Source of the DNA: Thermomonas sp.
GTDB lineage: Bacteria; Pseudomonadota; Gammaproteobacteria; Xanthomonadales; Xanthomonadaceae
Direction of reading: 5' to 3'
NCBI RefSeq assembly: GCF_029945965.1
Contig: NZ_JAQSDO010000020.1
Coordinates: forward strand, 202,907-266,906
DNA length: 64,000 bases
Shown in pieces: positions 16,878 through 26,434 of this stretch. How positions within the stretch are numbered: position 1 is the first letter of the stretch; each line of letters opens with the position of its first letter. The translations under genes were made by a program, and so were the position numbers. Below the pieces are notes generated by a model. That model ran no database searches, had not been told where the DNA came from, and was given only the letters and a program-made list of their open reading frames with translations.

Positions 16878-17895
16878 TGGGCTGACGCTGCTGCAAGAAG
16901 GTGGTGTCGGTCAGGAGTGGATCCTGGCGAGGCGCTTTTGTGCATTCACGCTGCTTGATGCCACCGCAATCCCGTTCGTCAGGCGCAAGGCCTATGCGGA
17001 CATCACGGTGCAGCGTTGGTCACCTTTTGCCGACACCCGCCACCACATTGACTGGGTTGGCGCGCATGCGATGGTATGGGCCTGGTCGCAGAGCCAGATC
17101 CTCGAGCTCGGCGATGGCGAGTTGGTGGCGCCGCCTCGTCGGGTTCTGCCCGAAACGCTATATCGCGGCACCCCGCATGCAGGTGAGGCATTTCTCGTCA
17201 CGATGGACGAAGGAATGGAGGGTCGTGTCTGGCGCGACCACGTGATGATCGCCTGCCAGTGGTGGGCTGCCGTGCCGACACTGGATGAGTGGAACGGCTT
17301 TCGCCGCGGAGCCGGCTTGTCCGCGAGCCACGCGATGCCGGTGGTCGAGTCGCTTCCCATGCTGCGCTTGCCATGGACCAGGCAGCGGGTAGCCGGCTTC
17401 ACGGATCTTGCTGGCCGCCATCGGAAGGTGTTGCAGTGTGTTGCGGCCGGATTAGTGGTGGCATTGCTGGCGACGCCACTGACGGCTTCCGTCAAATTGG
17501 CCATCAAGACAGTAATGTTGGAGCGGGTGATCGAAAAGGAGGCCGTGGGCGTAGGCGACACGCTTGCCGCGCGAGAAGCTGCGGAGCGCGACGTGGTGGC
17601 AATCGACAAACTATTGAAGTTGCGCCCTCCCCGGCGGCAACTCCAGCTCATGTCGGCAGTGATTGCCGCAACCCCAGGGGGCAACTGGAAGCTGCTCGAG
17701 TGGCGCATGCCCGACAGCCACTCGCTGGAGGTCGTTGTGCAAATGGCCAACCCCGATCCGACCGCGCTGGTGCGCGGCTGGGAGGCAACGAAGGTTTTCC
17801 GCAACGTTACGGTCGATATAGGCCGTGCCGGTAACGAAGTGATCATCAAGGCCGACATTGCCAGCGCGAACTCCCTCCATGAGACAGCCAAATGA
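16780..17895 (+). CDS. gspL: Type II secretion protein GspL
   Basis: 371 residues from the ATG at 16780, which has GAGG three bases upstream; an ATG at 16861 gives a shorter form and 16756 a longer one. The cytoplasmic N-terminal half is diverged. A single membrane segment lies at about residues 215-240 (VLQCVAAGLVVALLATPLTAS), followed by a periplasmic ferredoxin-like domain (LQLMSAVIAATPGGNWKLLEWRMPDSHSLEV). Topology, length and place between gspK and gspM identify GspL, which links GspE to the inner-membrane complex. Confidence 0.8.
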   Translation: MSSFILVTKQQSKAWLGRLRQRFSPSRMLRRSDGLTLLQEGGVGQEWILARRFCAFTLLDATAIPFVRRKAYADITVQRWSPFADTRHHIDWVGAHAMVWAWSQSQILELGDGELVAPPRRVLPETLYRGTPHAGEAFLVTMDEGMEGRVWRDHVMIACQWWAAVPTLDEWNGFRRGAGLSASHAMPVVESLPMLRLPWTRQRVAGFTDLAGRHRKVLQCVAAGLVVALLATPLTASVKLAIKTVMLERVIEKEAVGVGDTLAAREAAERDVVAIDKLLKLRPPRRQLQLMSAVIAATPGGNWKLLEWRMPDSHSLEVVVQMANPDPTALVRGWEATKVFRNVTVDIGRAGNEVIIKADIASANSLHETAK

Positions 17896-18482
17896 GCGCC
17901 GCCAAGCGCTTGCTGGATCAGGTTCGCCAGGAGCTGGCAAAGAATGCACGCCTGCGCCTGGGCCTTATCGTCATTGCCGCGATCCTGGCGTTTTATTCCG
18001 CGCTTCTATTGATGGACTGGCGTACGGCCCTGCATGCGCATTACGTCGAGCGCAGGCAGTACTTGCACAAGCTGCGTGAAATGGCCAACCAGAATGAATG
18101 GCCTGCTCGTGCGGAAGCTGCAGCGCGGGTTAGAAAGGCGCTTGAAGCGGAAATACCCGAAGTGGCCAGCCTCGGCCTTGCTCAGGCAGGCGCGCAGACT
18201 TGGGCGCGGGACCTGGCCGGTGTGCACGGTGGTGCGATACAGCTCCAGACGCAAGAGCCGCAAGTGGTGGAAGGGCAGCCGGGTCTGATGCGGGTGCCGA
18301 TCGTCCTTTCCGGCGCTTTACCGCCAAGGGCGGTGCTGAACATCATCCAGCAGGTCGAAAAGCGCGGCTCGGTGGCCGTGATCGAGGAGGCGATGTTGCT
18401 CAACCGCGAGAACCAGACCTTCCAATTGACCGTGGTTTCGTATGTGCGGGTGGCGGGGGATCATGCCGATGCGGGCCGCTGA
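17892..18482 (+). CDS. gspM: Type II secretion protein GspM (XpsM-like)
   Basis: 196 residues, ATG overlapping the gspL stop (ATGA). A short cytoplasmic segment, one membrane helix (LGLIVIAAILAFYSALLLM) and a periplasmic domain with a coiled-coil start (YVERRQYLHKLREMA) and a beta-alpha-beta end (VPIVLSGALPPRAVLNIIQQVEK) match GspM. It partners GspL in the inner membrane. Sequence similarity in this family is always low, so the call rests on topology and order. Confidence 0.78.
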   Translation: MSAAKRLLDQVRQELAKNARLRLGLIVIAAILAFYSALLLMDWRTALHAHYVERRQYLHKLREMANQNEWPARAEAAARVRKALEAEIPEVASLGLAQAGAQTWARDLAGVHGGAIQLQTQEPQVVEGQPGLMRVPIVLSGALPPRAVLNIIQQVEKRGSVAVIEEAMLLNRENQTFQLTVVSYVRVAGDHADAGR

Positions 18483-18963
18483 AATAATCCAGAGACATCC
18501 GTTACTGACATGGGCGCTGTCAGGCTTGGTGGCCGGCGCGACACTGGGGCTGGTCTGGCCGGTGATCGTCCCGGCGCCTGGTTCGCAGCGTTTGCAGCAA
18601 TGGAAGCCGCCCCAGGGCCTGGATGACCTGCGTCCGTCGGAGAAGGAATTTGCCACCGCTCGCGATGCACCGGTCTGGGGCGGAGCCGCTGGCAGCGAGC
18701 CGGGTGTTAAGCGTACGGTGTGGAGGCTTGCGGGTATCATCTCCGATCCGTTTCTTGCGGCACTGGTCTTTTCGGGCACGTCGACGGACGCACAGCGCAT
18801 TCGTATCGGCGGGTCGTTGCCTGATGGGGGTGTGATCAAACAGATTGCGGCCTCTGGCGTGGTCTATGCGCTGGACGGGTGCAGCTATGGTCGCGATCTT
18901 TATGCTCCAGCGGAATCTGCGGTCCAGGGATCCTGTGATCCGGGTGCCCCGGTCAAGAATTAA
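18463..18963 (+). CDS. gspN: Type II secretion protein N (XpsN/GspC-like)
   Basis: 166 residues from the ATG at 18463, overlapping gspM by 20 nt; an ATG at 18469 is equally possible. One N-terminal membrane helix (LLTWALSGLVAGATLGLVW) is followed by a periplasmic segment with VWRLAGIISDPFLAALVFSG and IRIGGSLPDGGVIKQIAASGVVY, the homology-region fold of GspC. It lies just before the secretin, where XpsN stands in Xanthomonas and does the job of GspC: connecting the inner-membrane platform to GspD. Confidence 0.75.
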   Translation: MPMRAAEIIQRHPLLTWALSGLVAGATLGLVWPVIVPAPGSQRLQQWKPPQGLDDLRPSEKEFATARDAPVWGGAAGSEPGVKRTVWRLAGIISDPFLAALVFSGTSTDAQRIRIGGSLPDGGVIKQIAASGVVYALDGCSYGRDLYAPAESAVQGSCDPGAPVKN

Positions 18964-18979
18964 GTTCTGGAATCAATAG

Positions 18980-21112
18980 ATGAAAAATTTGCGAGTGCCA
19001 CTGCTGGGCTTGATCATCGCGTTCCTGGCTGGCGCATGCGCGCAACCGGTGAAGGTGAGGTTGCCCGAGCCGCTGGATCCGGTCTATCCAAAGGTTTCGG
19101 CGACGGCACAGGCGTTGGCAACTGGAACGCCGCCTTCAGAGGCGCTCAGACGTAGTCCCACTCCTACTCCGCCGGGTGTGGGTTCGGCTGCTTCGGGTTT
19201 GGGCGTTTATGAAGGCATGCCTCCCGTGAAGGGTGGGCCCGTCAATGCAAACATTGAAGGGGTGCCGGTCCCGGCATTCATCAATGAGTTCTTCGGGAAT
19301 ATCCTGGCCGTCACCTTCCAGATGGACCCTGCCGTCGCCAAACTCAACGACCTCGTCACCCTGCGCACGTCCGGTCCGCAATCGCCTGCCAATTTCTATC
19401 GCTTGGCGGTGCAGGTTCTCAAGGCATACGGCGTGAGCACCAGCTACGAAGACGGTCGTGTACTGTTCAGGCTGAAGTCGCAAGGCGGCGATTTCGAGCC
19501 ACCGCTGGTGCTGAGCGGTCGCACGTTGCCGCAGGTGCCGGTGACTCATCGCCCGATTTTCCAACTGGTGGAACTGCAATCGGTGCGCACCTCCGACGTG
19601 AACCAGTGGCTGAGGACCGCGTTCAAGACCGACGGTCTGGAGATCCAGGATGACCTCAACCGTAACGCGGTTGTGCTCTACGGCAAACCGGACATCGTGA
19701 GGCAAGCCGTTGCCGCCATTCAGGTGCTGGACCGTCCCTATATGAGAGGTCGTGTCAGCACCCGTCTCGAGCCTGCTTTCGTGACGGCGGATGAATTGGC
19801 CAAGCGGCTGGTCGATGTACTGGTGGCCGAAGGGTACGGAGCTTCGATCCATACCGGCCAGGGTGTCATCCAGTCGACAGCCGTGGTGGTCTTGCCGCTG
19901 TCATCCGCCAATACCGTGCTGATCTTCGCGGCCGATGCCGGCGTGCTGGAGCATGCGGTGGAATGGGCACGGACAATCGATCATCCCAACCCGACTGCAG
20001 GCGCCGACAGTTTGTTCTACTACCTTGCCCAGAACACCAGGGCTGAGGATATTGCCAAGACATTGAATGGAGTGCGTGCCGCGGCGGCGCAGCCGGTGGC
20101 TGCCGCAGTGCCTGCACTTGCAGGTCCGGCAGCAGTGGCAGTAACCCCGGCGGCGGCAGGTGGATTGTCCGGGGGACGGCTGGTGGTGGATGAACCGCGC
20201 AACGCGCTGATCTTCCAGGGGCCGGCATCGGATTGGGGCAGGATCCTGCCGCTGGTCAAGCAGATGGACAAGGCTGCGCGCCAGGTGATGATCGAGGTCA
20301 CCATCGCCGAGGTGAGCCTGGACGACAACGAGGAGTTCGGAATTTCGTGGCTGGCAAAGAATGATGTCGGACGTTTCAACGGCACTCTTTCCCAAGGCGT
20401 ATTGGCGGGTGCCACCAGCGGTTCCAGCGGACTCACTTACCTGCTCGACGTAGCGGGCCAGACTCGGGCCCAGTTGCGCGCGTTTGCCGAAGACAACCGC
20501 GTCACGGTGCTTTCGACGCCCAGGTTGATGGTCAAGAGTGGCGCGGAGGCGAGCATCGATGTCGGAACGGAAGTGCCTACGGTTTCCTCACAAAGCACAT
20601 CGCCACAACAGACTCAAGGCACTTCAAACCTCCTGCAGACGATCCAGTACCGCAAGACCGGCATCATCCTCAACATCAAGCCGATCATCTACTCCGACAA
20701 TCGGGTTGACCTCGAAATCCGGCAGGAGGTCAGCGAGGCGCTTCCACTAGGCACGAATTCCGCAGTGCAATCGCCCTCGATCTTCAATCGGGCTGTCAGC
20801 ACGAGCTTGAGCCTGCGCGATGGCAGTTCCATCTTGATTGGTGGCTTGATGTCCTCGCGCATGACCAACGCCGACTCGGGCGTCCCCTATCTCAAGGACA
20901 TTCCGATCCTCGGCAATGTGTTCAAGTCTCAGACTAAACGCAAGAATCGTACGGAGCTGATACTGATGATCGTGCCGTACATCGTCGAGTCCGACGATCA
21001 GGCGACCGCCTTGACCCGCTCACTGGGTGAGCGCTATGAATTGCTGGAGCTACCCAATTCGACGGTGCCTATCAATATCAAAGTGGTACCGAGCACTCCG
21101 TCACCGCCATGA
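18980..21112 (+). CDS. gspD: Type II secretion secretin GspD (lipoprotein)
   Basis: 710 residues. MKNLRVPLLGLIIAFLAGAC ends in a lipobox (LAGAC, Cys20), so this secretin is probably lipidated and may reach the outer membrane without a GspS pilotin. N domains follow (FQLVELQSVRTSDVNQWL; VSTRLEPAFVTADELAKRL). The secretin core has VTVLSTPRLMVKSGAEASIDVG and the signature VPYLKDIPILGNVFKSQTKRKNRTELILMIVPYIV. A long Pro/Ala linker sits near residues 375-395. It is the last gene of the operon, as in the xps cluster. Confidence 0.95.
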   Translation: MKNLRVPLLGLIIAFLAGACAQPVKVRLPEPLDPVYPKVSATAQALATGTPPSEALRRSPTPTPPGVGSAASGLGVYEGMPPVKGGPVNANIEGVPVPAFINEFFGNILAVTFQMDPAVAKLNDLVTLRTSGPQSPANFYRLAVQVLKAYGVSTSYEDGRVLFRLKSQGGDFEPPLVLSGRTLPQVPVTHRPIFQLVELQSVRTSDVNQWLRTAFKTDGLEIQDDLNRNAVVLYGKPDIVRQAVAAIQVLDRPYMRGRVSTRLEPAFVTADELAKRLVDVLVAEGYGASIHTGQGVIQSTAVVVLPLSSANTVLIFAADAGVLEHAVEWARTIDHPNPTAGADSLFYYLAQNTRAEDIAKTLNGVRAAAAQPVAAAVPALAGPAAVAVTPAAAGGLSGGRLVVDEPRNALIFQGPASDWGRILPLVKQMDKAARQVMIEVTIAEVSLDDNEEFGISWLAKNDVGRFNGTLSQGVLAGATSGSSGLTYLLDVAGQTRAQLRAFAEDNRVTVLSTPRLMVKSGAEASIDVGTEVPTVSSQSTSPQQTQGTSNLLQTIQYRKTGIILNIKPIIYSDNRVDLEIRQEVSEALPLGTNSAVQSPSIFNRAVSTSLSLRDGSSILIGGLMSSRMTNADSGVPYLKDIPILGNVFKSQTKRKNRTELILMIVPYIVESDDQATALTRSLGERYELLELPNSTVPINIKVVPSTPSPP

Positions 21113-21191
21113 TTCGTTCAGGTGACCGATGCTGCTGAGCCGGCGACCTGGCGAGTGCTCAACGGCGATACTTCCATGGATTTTGTAGCGA

Positions 21192-24100
21192 ATGACTGAA
21201 ATGGCGACTGGCCCCACGGGATTGGACGGTGTGGCCACTGCATCGCATGGCTTGCTCATCCTTGGCATGCACCGCAGCGGGACCTCGCTTCTCGCGCGCT
21301 TGATCCAGCATTGCGGCATCGACATCGGCACGCGCTTGATCGGTGGCAGCGCCGGCAACGAAGCCGGTCACTGGGAGGATGCGGTGGCCGTTGAGCTGCA
21401 TGAGCGCCTGTTGGCTGCAATGGGGCGACGCTGGCATGACCTGCCGGTCCCCACGCCAGAGGCGATCGCTGCAGCGGCCAGTATCGATGTGCGTCCCACG
21501 CTGGCTGGCTACCTGTCACGAGACAGAGGTACGCATCGCAACTGGGCGGTCAAGGACCCTCGCTTGAGTTTGTTCGCAGGCCTGTGGGTGGATGCGGCGC
21601 GTGCGCCGGGCATCCACTTGGCGGGCTTGCTGATGGTGCGTGACCCTGTGGAGGTTGCCCAGTCCCTCGCAGTGCGTGACGGACTATCGCTTGGGCAAGG
21701 GCAATTGCTGTGGCTGGAGTACACGTTGGCGGCAATGGAGCAGGCCCAGGGCATCCCCTTGGCCGTATCCACTTACGATCAACTGATGGACGAGCCTGGG
21801 CGAGTGCTCGATCGGATTCGCTTGCTGCCGGGCTGGGGCGCTCTGTCATGGGATCGTGAGGCACTGCAGGCAATCATCGAGCCAAGCCAGCGCCACCATC
21901 ACTCTGATGCCGAGCGCAGTGCCGAACTTGTCCCGCTGCCGATCCGGGAACTATGGAAGGCCCTGGTCTCCGTGGCACATGGGGACGGTATCTTGCCGGT
22001 GGGGTTTGCCGCGGAGTGGCGCGAGCGGCTTTCGCCGTTTCTTTCGCTTGCGGGAAGCCTGGCCGCGGCCTGGCGGGTGACCGAGCACAGGCTTTGGGAA
22101 CGCGTGGCCCGAGCCGAGGCAGCGCCGGACGTCCACGCTGCGGTGGAAAGCCGGATCAGCGGATTGGAGCTGGCCCAGCAGAACCATCATCAGGAACTGG
22201 TTCGGGTGCTTTCCCACGATATAAAGGGCATGCAGGAAACCGCAGCCAGGCATCAGGCAGCGGCGGCCACGGCTGCCGCGCATTTGCAGGCTGCGCGGGA
22301 TGCCGGACCAGCGCTTGCGGCGCTGGCGGACCGGCTGGGCGCACTCTCGGACACCTTGGCAAGCTCGCAACAGCAGGCTCTTGAATGGCAGCAGGTAGCT
22401 GTGGAGCAGCGAGAGCGCGCGGACGCACTCGTTGTTCAGCTGGGTGAGCGGCAGCAGAGTTTCCAGGCGCTGGAGCGCCAGCTGGCCGAACGTCAGGCGG
22501 TGGTCGAGGCACACCAGGCGCGGTTGGATAGTCAGGCCCAGGTTGCCGACGAGCTCCAGCGGGAAGTGGGTTCTCTCAAGCTGCGGTCCACCAGTCTGGA
22601 AGGCGAGCTGGAGGATGTGCGGTCTAATAGCGACTCGCTTTCGGCCGAGCTTTCCGCTTTGCGAGCAAAGAACGACTTGCTCTGCCTGGATGCACGCACG
22701 CTTGCATACGTGGTCCGCTCGCGATCCTGGCGATGGACGAAGCCACTGCGGGCAGCGATGCGACTGGTGCGCGGAGACTGGGGTACCAACGAGTCGGCAA
22801 TCCTGAAAAGTTTGGTCCGGCGAGCGCTGGTCAGGCTTCCTGGTCTCTCCAAAGCGACCAGGGTTAAATTGATCGAGCAAAGTTTGCCGATGGGAAGCAG
22901 GGCGATCGCGCCGAGCAGTCTTCCCGATCAAGCCCTCGCAACGGCAATGCACTTGGCCCCGGCAGTGGAAGGCCGTGCTGATGTTTTCGTTTGGGCGGTG
23001 ATCGACTGGCATTTCCGGATGCAGCGTCCGCAGCATCTGGCGCGCTCACTCGCAGCCCGCGGACACCGCGTGTTCTATATGTCCAACAATTTCGTGGACT
23101 CGGCTGTGCCGGGATTCCACCTGGACCCGCTGGACGAATCCGGGCGGCTGTTCCAGGTCCACCTGAAACAGGAAGGCGCACCTGCAATCTACTTCGGGCT
23201 TCCGGACGACAAACAGGCGCAAGCCCTGCATGCGAGCCTGTCCGAGCTGCTGGCTTGGACCCACACGCGCGCGTCGATCTCCCTCGTCCAGCACCCCTAC
23301 TGGCGTCCGCTTCTGCGCAGCCTGCCCAACGCCCGGCTTGTATACGACTGCATGGACCACCACGGCGGCTTTGAAAACAACGCCGCATGCGTGCTTGAAG
23401 CCGAAGGCGCGATCATTCGCGACGCTGATCTGGTCATCGTCACGTCCTCCTGGCTCGAGAAGGAGATCGCGCCGATTGCTCGCGCCAGCGCCATGGTCCG
23501 CAATGCGGGTGAATATGAGTTCTTCAGCGCTGTGCCCGACGAGGTGTTCCGGGATGCGCGCGGCCGCAAGGTGATCGGCTATTACGGCGCCATCGCCGAA
23601 TGGTTTGACCTCGACCTGATCAGAAACCTGGCCCTGTCGCTACCGGACGTGCTGGTGCTTCTGGTCGGAAGCGATACTGCCGGCGCCGCTGCTGCGCTGT
23701 CCGATGTGCCCAACGTGGAGTTCACTGGCGAGGTTGCGTATTCCCGATTGCCATACTACCTCCATGCTTTCGATGTCGCGCTGCTGCCGTTCAAGGTCCT
23801 TCCGCTTACCCTCGCGACGAACCCGGTCAAGGTTTACGAATACCTCGCAGCAGGTAAGCCGGTAGTCACGGTCGACCTCCCGGAAATGGTCCAGTTCGAA
23901 GGGCTGGTGAAAGTGGCAAGTGCTGAGGGCTTCGTTGATGCCGTGGCCGAGCAGCTGACATGTGAAGCTGATCCGACCCAGGTCGCTGCGCGCAGGACGT
24001 TTGCCGCCGGGCAGACGTGGGACCACCGGGCGGCTTCACTCGATCACGCTTTGGCGGTGATCGAGGAGCCAGTCGTTAGCGTGGTGGTGCTGACCTACAA

Positions 24101-24848
24101 CAACCTGGCTTACACCAAGGCCTGCCTTTTCAGCATCGAGGCCTACAGCGACTATCCGGCGCTGGAAATCATCGTAGTGGACAACGCGTCCAGTGATGGC
24201 TCAGCGGAATGGCTGCGCAACTGGGCAGAAGAGCCGTCGGCAGCGGGTCACCGCCGGCGCTTGGTCCTCAACGAGGAAAACCTCGGGTTCTCGGCGGGAA
24301 ACAACGTGGGTCTGGCCGCTGCCACCGGCGAGGTGCTGATCCTGCTCAACAACGACACCTACGTGACGCCGGGCTGGGTCCGCACATTGTGTGCGCACCT
24401 GCGACGCGACCCACGCGTGGGGCTGGTGGGACCGATTACCAACAACATCGGCAACGAGGCCCGAATTGAAATCCAGTATTCGGACATGGTCGAGATGATC
24501 CAAAAGGCCGGTCAGTACACGCGCGCCCATGCGGGCCGATCGATCCCGTTGCACAACGCGGCGTTCTTCTGTGTCGCGATGCCGCGTGAAGTTTACGAGC
24601 GGGTTGGACCCATGGACGAGGACTTCGGCATCGGCTTCTTCGAAGACGATGACTACTGCCGCCGCGTGCATCTGGAGGGTTTCCAGGTGGCTTGCGCCGA
24701 AGACGTGTTTGTCCATCACCATCTCTCGGCCAGCTTCGACAGTCTGGGTGTCGAACGAAAACAGATCCTGTTCGAGAAGAACAAGGCCATCTACGAGGCG
24801 AAGTGGGGGCCATGGCTCCCCCATGTTTACCGTGGTCCAAGACCGTGA
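21192..24848 (+). CDS. Giant fusion: sulfotransferase - coiled coil - GT-B glycosyltransferase - GT2 glycosyltransferase
   Basis: 1218 residues, one uninterrupted frame. Residues about 19-260 are a sulfotransferase: LGMHRSGTSL is the 5'-PSB loop and LLMVRDPVEVAQSL the 3'-phosphate motif. Residues about 300-500 are Gln/Glu/Ala-rich coiled coil. Residues about 595-950 (DVFVWAVIDWHFRMQRPQHLARSLAARGHRVFYMSNNF ... NPVKVYEYLAAGKPVV) are a GT-B fold enzyme. Residues about 960-1218 are GT2: VVVLTYNNLAYT, VVDNASSDGS, LLNNDTY and the acceptor-side GFFEDDDYCRR. One polypeptide could therefore add two sugars and a sulfate. It lies 79 bp after the secretin gene and its stop overlaps the next start. Confidence 0.85.
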   Translation: MTEMATGPTGLDGVATASHGLLILGMHRSGTSLLARLIQHCGIDIGTRLIGGSAGNEAGHWEDAVAVELHERLLAAMGRRWHDLPVPTPEAIAAAASIDVRPTLAGYLSRDRGTHRNWAVKDPRLSLFAGLWVDAARAPGIHLAGLLMVRDPVEVAQSLAVRDGLSLGQGQLLWLEYTLAAMEQAQGIPLAVSTYDQLMDEPGRVLDRIRLLPGWGALSWDREALQAIIEPSQRHHHSDAERSAELVPLPIRELWKALVSVAHGDGILPVGFAAEWRERLSPFLSLAGSLAAAWRVTEHRLWERVARAEAAPDVHAAVESRISGLELAQQNHHQELVRVLSHDIKGMQETAARHQAAAATAAAHLQAARDAGPALAALADRLGALSDTLASSQQQALEWQQVAVEQRERADALVVQLGERQQSFQALERQLAERQAVVEAHQARLDSQAQVADELQREVGSLKLRSTSLEGELEDVRSNSDSLSAELSALRAKNDLLCLDARTLAYVVRSRSWRWTKPLRAAMRLVRGDWGTNESAILKSLVRRALVRLPGLSKATRVKLIEQSLPMGSRAIAPSSLPDQALATAMHLAPAVEGRADVFVWAVIDWHFRMQRPQHLARSLAARGHRVFYMSNNFVDSAVPGFHLDPLDESGRLFQVHLKQEGAPAIYFGLPDDKQAQALHASLSELLAWTHTRASISLVQHPYWRPLLRSLPNARLVYDCMDHHGGFENNAACVLEAEGAIIRDADLVIVTSSWLEKEIAPIARASAMVRNAGEYEFFSAVPDEVFRDARGRKVIGYYGAIAEWFDLDLIRNLALSLPDVLVLLVGSDTAGAAAALSDVPNVEFTGEVAYSRLPYYLHAFDVALLPFKVLPLTLATNPVKVYEYLAAGKPVVTVDLPEMVQFEGLVKVASAEGFVDAVAEQLTCEADPTQVAARRTFAAGQTWDHRAASLDHALAVIEEPVVSVVVLTYNNLAYTKACLFSIEAYSDYPALEIIVVDNASSDGSAEWLRNWAEEPSAAGHRRRLVLNEENLGFSAGNNVGLAAATGEVLILLNNDTYVTPGWVRTLCAHLRRDPRVGLVGPITNNIGNEARIEIQYSDMVEMIQKAGQYTRAHAGRSIPLHNAAFFCVAMPREVYERVGPMDEDFGIGFFEDDDYCRRVHLEGFQVACAEDVFVHHHLSASFDSLGVERKQILFEKNKAIYEAKWGPWLPHVYRGPRP

Positions 24849-26338
24849 TTCTCGCTTCGCATCACATGCCCGCCAGCAGGGTGAAGTTGCTTGTGGTTTT
24901 CGCCGCCTCGTTATTGACGTTCGCAGCGTTTTTCAATGCGGCCGCCTATATTGCCTATGCCGGGAATCCACTGGTTTCATCGGATGCGTGGTACTTCATT
25001 GATGCATTTCTGCAGCATGCATTGGATGTAGGGCCAAGTATTGCGGACTTCTTCGTCAAGCGCGATGTAACGGACCACGCCCAGCCGCTGGTGAAGGCGC
25101 TGCTATTGTTCAATGCACAATGGTTGGGCCTGGACTTCGTGTTCGAGGCGATCATGGGCTTGGTTTTCGCCTTCGCGACCTTCGTGATCCTGGTTGCCGG
25201 CACATGGGCCGATGCACGGAAAATGCAGCCACCGTGGTTGCACGGCCTTGCCATCGCTTCTATTGCAGCCGTACTCGTCACGTTCAACAGCGGGCTTGTT
25301 TTCAGCTGGTCACTGGTCACCCTCAGCTACATCTACTACGCTTTTGCTGCGCTTGGAGGGGTATTTGCCTGGCGAGCGCTGGTACACCGCCGCTACACCG
25401 GGCTCCTCGTCAGTTCGTTGCTGACTGCATTCCTGTTCGATGACGTCGGCATCCTGATATCAACGGCCGTGATCATCGCGTTGGTACTGGCGGCGGCAAA
25501 AACCCATCGATGGCGCAGAGGATTGCTCGCCATCGGGTTGGTCGTAATGAGCGAGCTGGCCTACCTGGCTGTCAGCCATGCATACCTTCAGCCCGCGGCG
25601 TTGTCCCCAGGCGACGACGGAGGGATCTTGGCGGCCGTGCAGCGCATGTGGGCACTGCGAGTTGGTGCGCTGGAGATTGGTCGAATCGTGTTGGGTACGA
25701 CATTGGCGCATGTGTTCCAACTGACTTATTACTTCCCTGGCCGGGAGTGGTCCGTCCAGGCTGGACTGGCGGCCATCGCGTTGCTGGCCCATGGGTGGTT
25801 TTGGTGGCGAGCCTGGCGTTGCACCTGGAACGCGCCGTTGTTCCTTGCTGTGGCCCTGATGCTGTTTTTCTACGCAATGGTTGCGGGGATCATTTACGTG
25901 CGGGTACCCGAGTACGGCATCAACTACCTGCACGACCCGCGCTATGCGGTGATCTACCTGCTCAGTAATGTTTCCTTGATTCTGATGGTATTGGGGCAGC
26001 CACTGCGCACGGCAAATACAATCGTTCGAGCGATGGTCGTGCTTTCGTTGACGTTGCTGATCGCCTTGCAAGTTCTGCTAGCCAACTTCACTTGGTACGA
26101 GGCACCCTTCCTTGCGTCCTACTATCATCAAATGGCCCGTGAGATGCTGGTATTGGGCGAAGGCAGGATGCCGGCGTCCTGCGTGCCGATCCTGACGGTT
26201 TGCCAGATGCCACCGGAGAAACGCGAAGCTGCGATGGCTTTCCTGAAGCAACACCATCTCAACATCTATTCGCGGGAATTCGTATCCCGCTACGGACTGC
26301 AGAAGCTGGTCACGGATACACCGGACTCAGCACGATAA
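24845..26338 (+). CDS. Polytopic membrane protein, unrecognised family
   Basis: 497 residues from a GTG at 24845 that overlaps the stop of the fusion gene (GTGA); an ATG at 24866 is the alternative. The first 50 residues of the ORF track lie inside the upstream gene. About ten hydrophobic segments alternate with short loops. An acidic residue pattern (SSDAWYFIDAF) after the first helix and a C-terminal soluble tail recall lipid-linked-sugar-using membrane glycosyltransferases, but no motif proves it. Coupling to the sulfotransferase/glycosyltransferase fusion suggests a role in the same glycan. Confidence 0.7.
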   Translation: MILASHHMPASRVKLLVVFAASLLTFAAFFNAAAYIAYAGNPLVSSDAWYFIDAFLQHALDVGPSIADFFVKRDVTDHAQPLVKALLLFNAQWLGLDFVFEAIMGLVFAFATFVILVAGTWADARKMQPPWLHGLAIASIAAVLVTFNSGLVFSWSLVTLSYIYYAFAALGGVFAWRALVHRRYTGLLVSSLLTAFLFDDVGILISTAVIIALVLAAAKTHRWRRGLLAIGLVVMSELAYLAVSHAYLQPAALSPGDDGGILAAVQRMWALRVGALEIGRIVLGTTLAHVFQLTYYFPGREWSVQAGLAAIALLAHGWFWWRAWRCTWNAPLFLAVALMLFFYAMVAGIIYVRVPEYGINYLHDPRYAVIYLLSNVSLILMVLGQPLRTANTIVRAMVVLSLTLLIALQVLLANFTWYEAPFLASYYHQMAREMLVLGEGRMPASCVPILTVCQMPPEKREAAMAFLKQHHLNIYSREFVSRYGLQKLVTDTPDSAR

Positions 26339-26434
26339 AGCCTGATGCTCAGCGGACATCGTTCACCTGACTCGCCGTCCGGCCCGCTGCATCAAGGCAA
26401 GTGAGCCGAACGGCGCATCCGGAACGTTGCTGTT

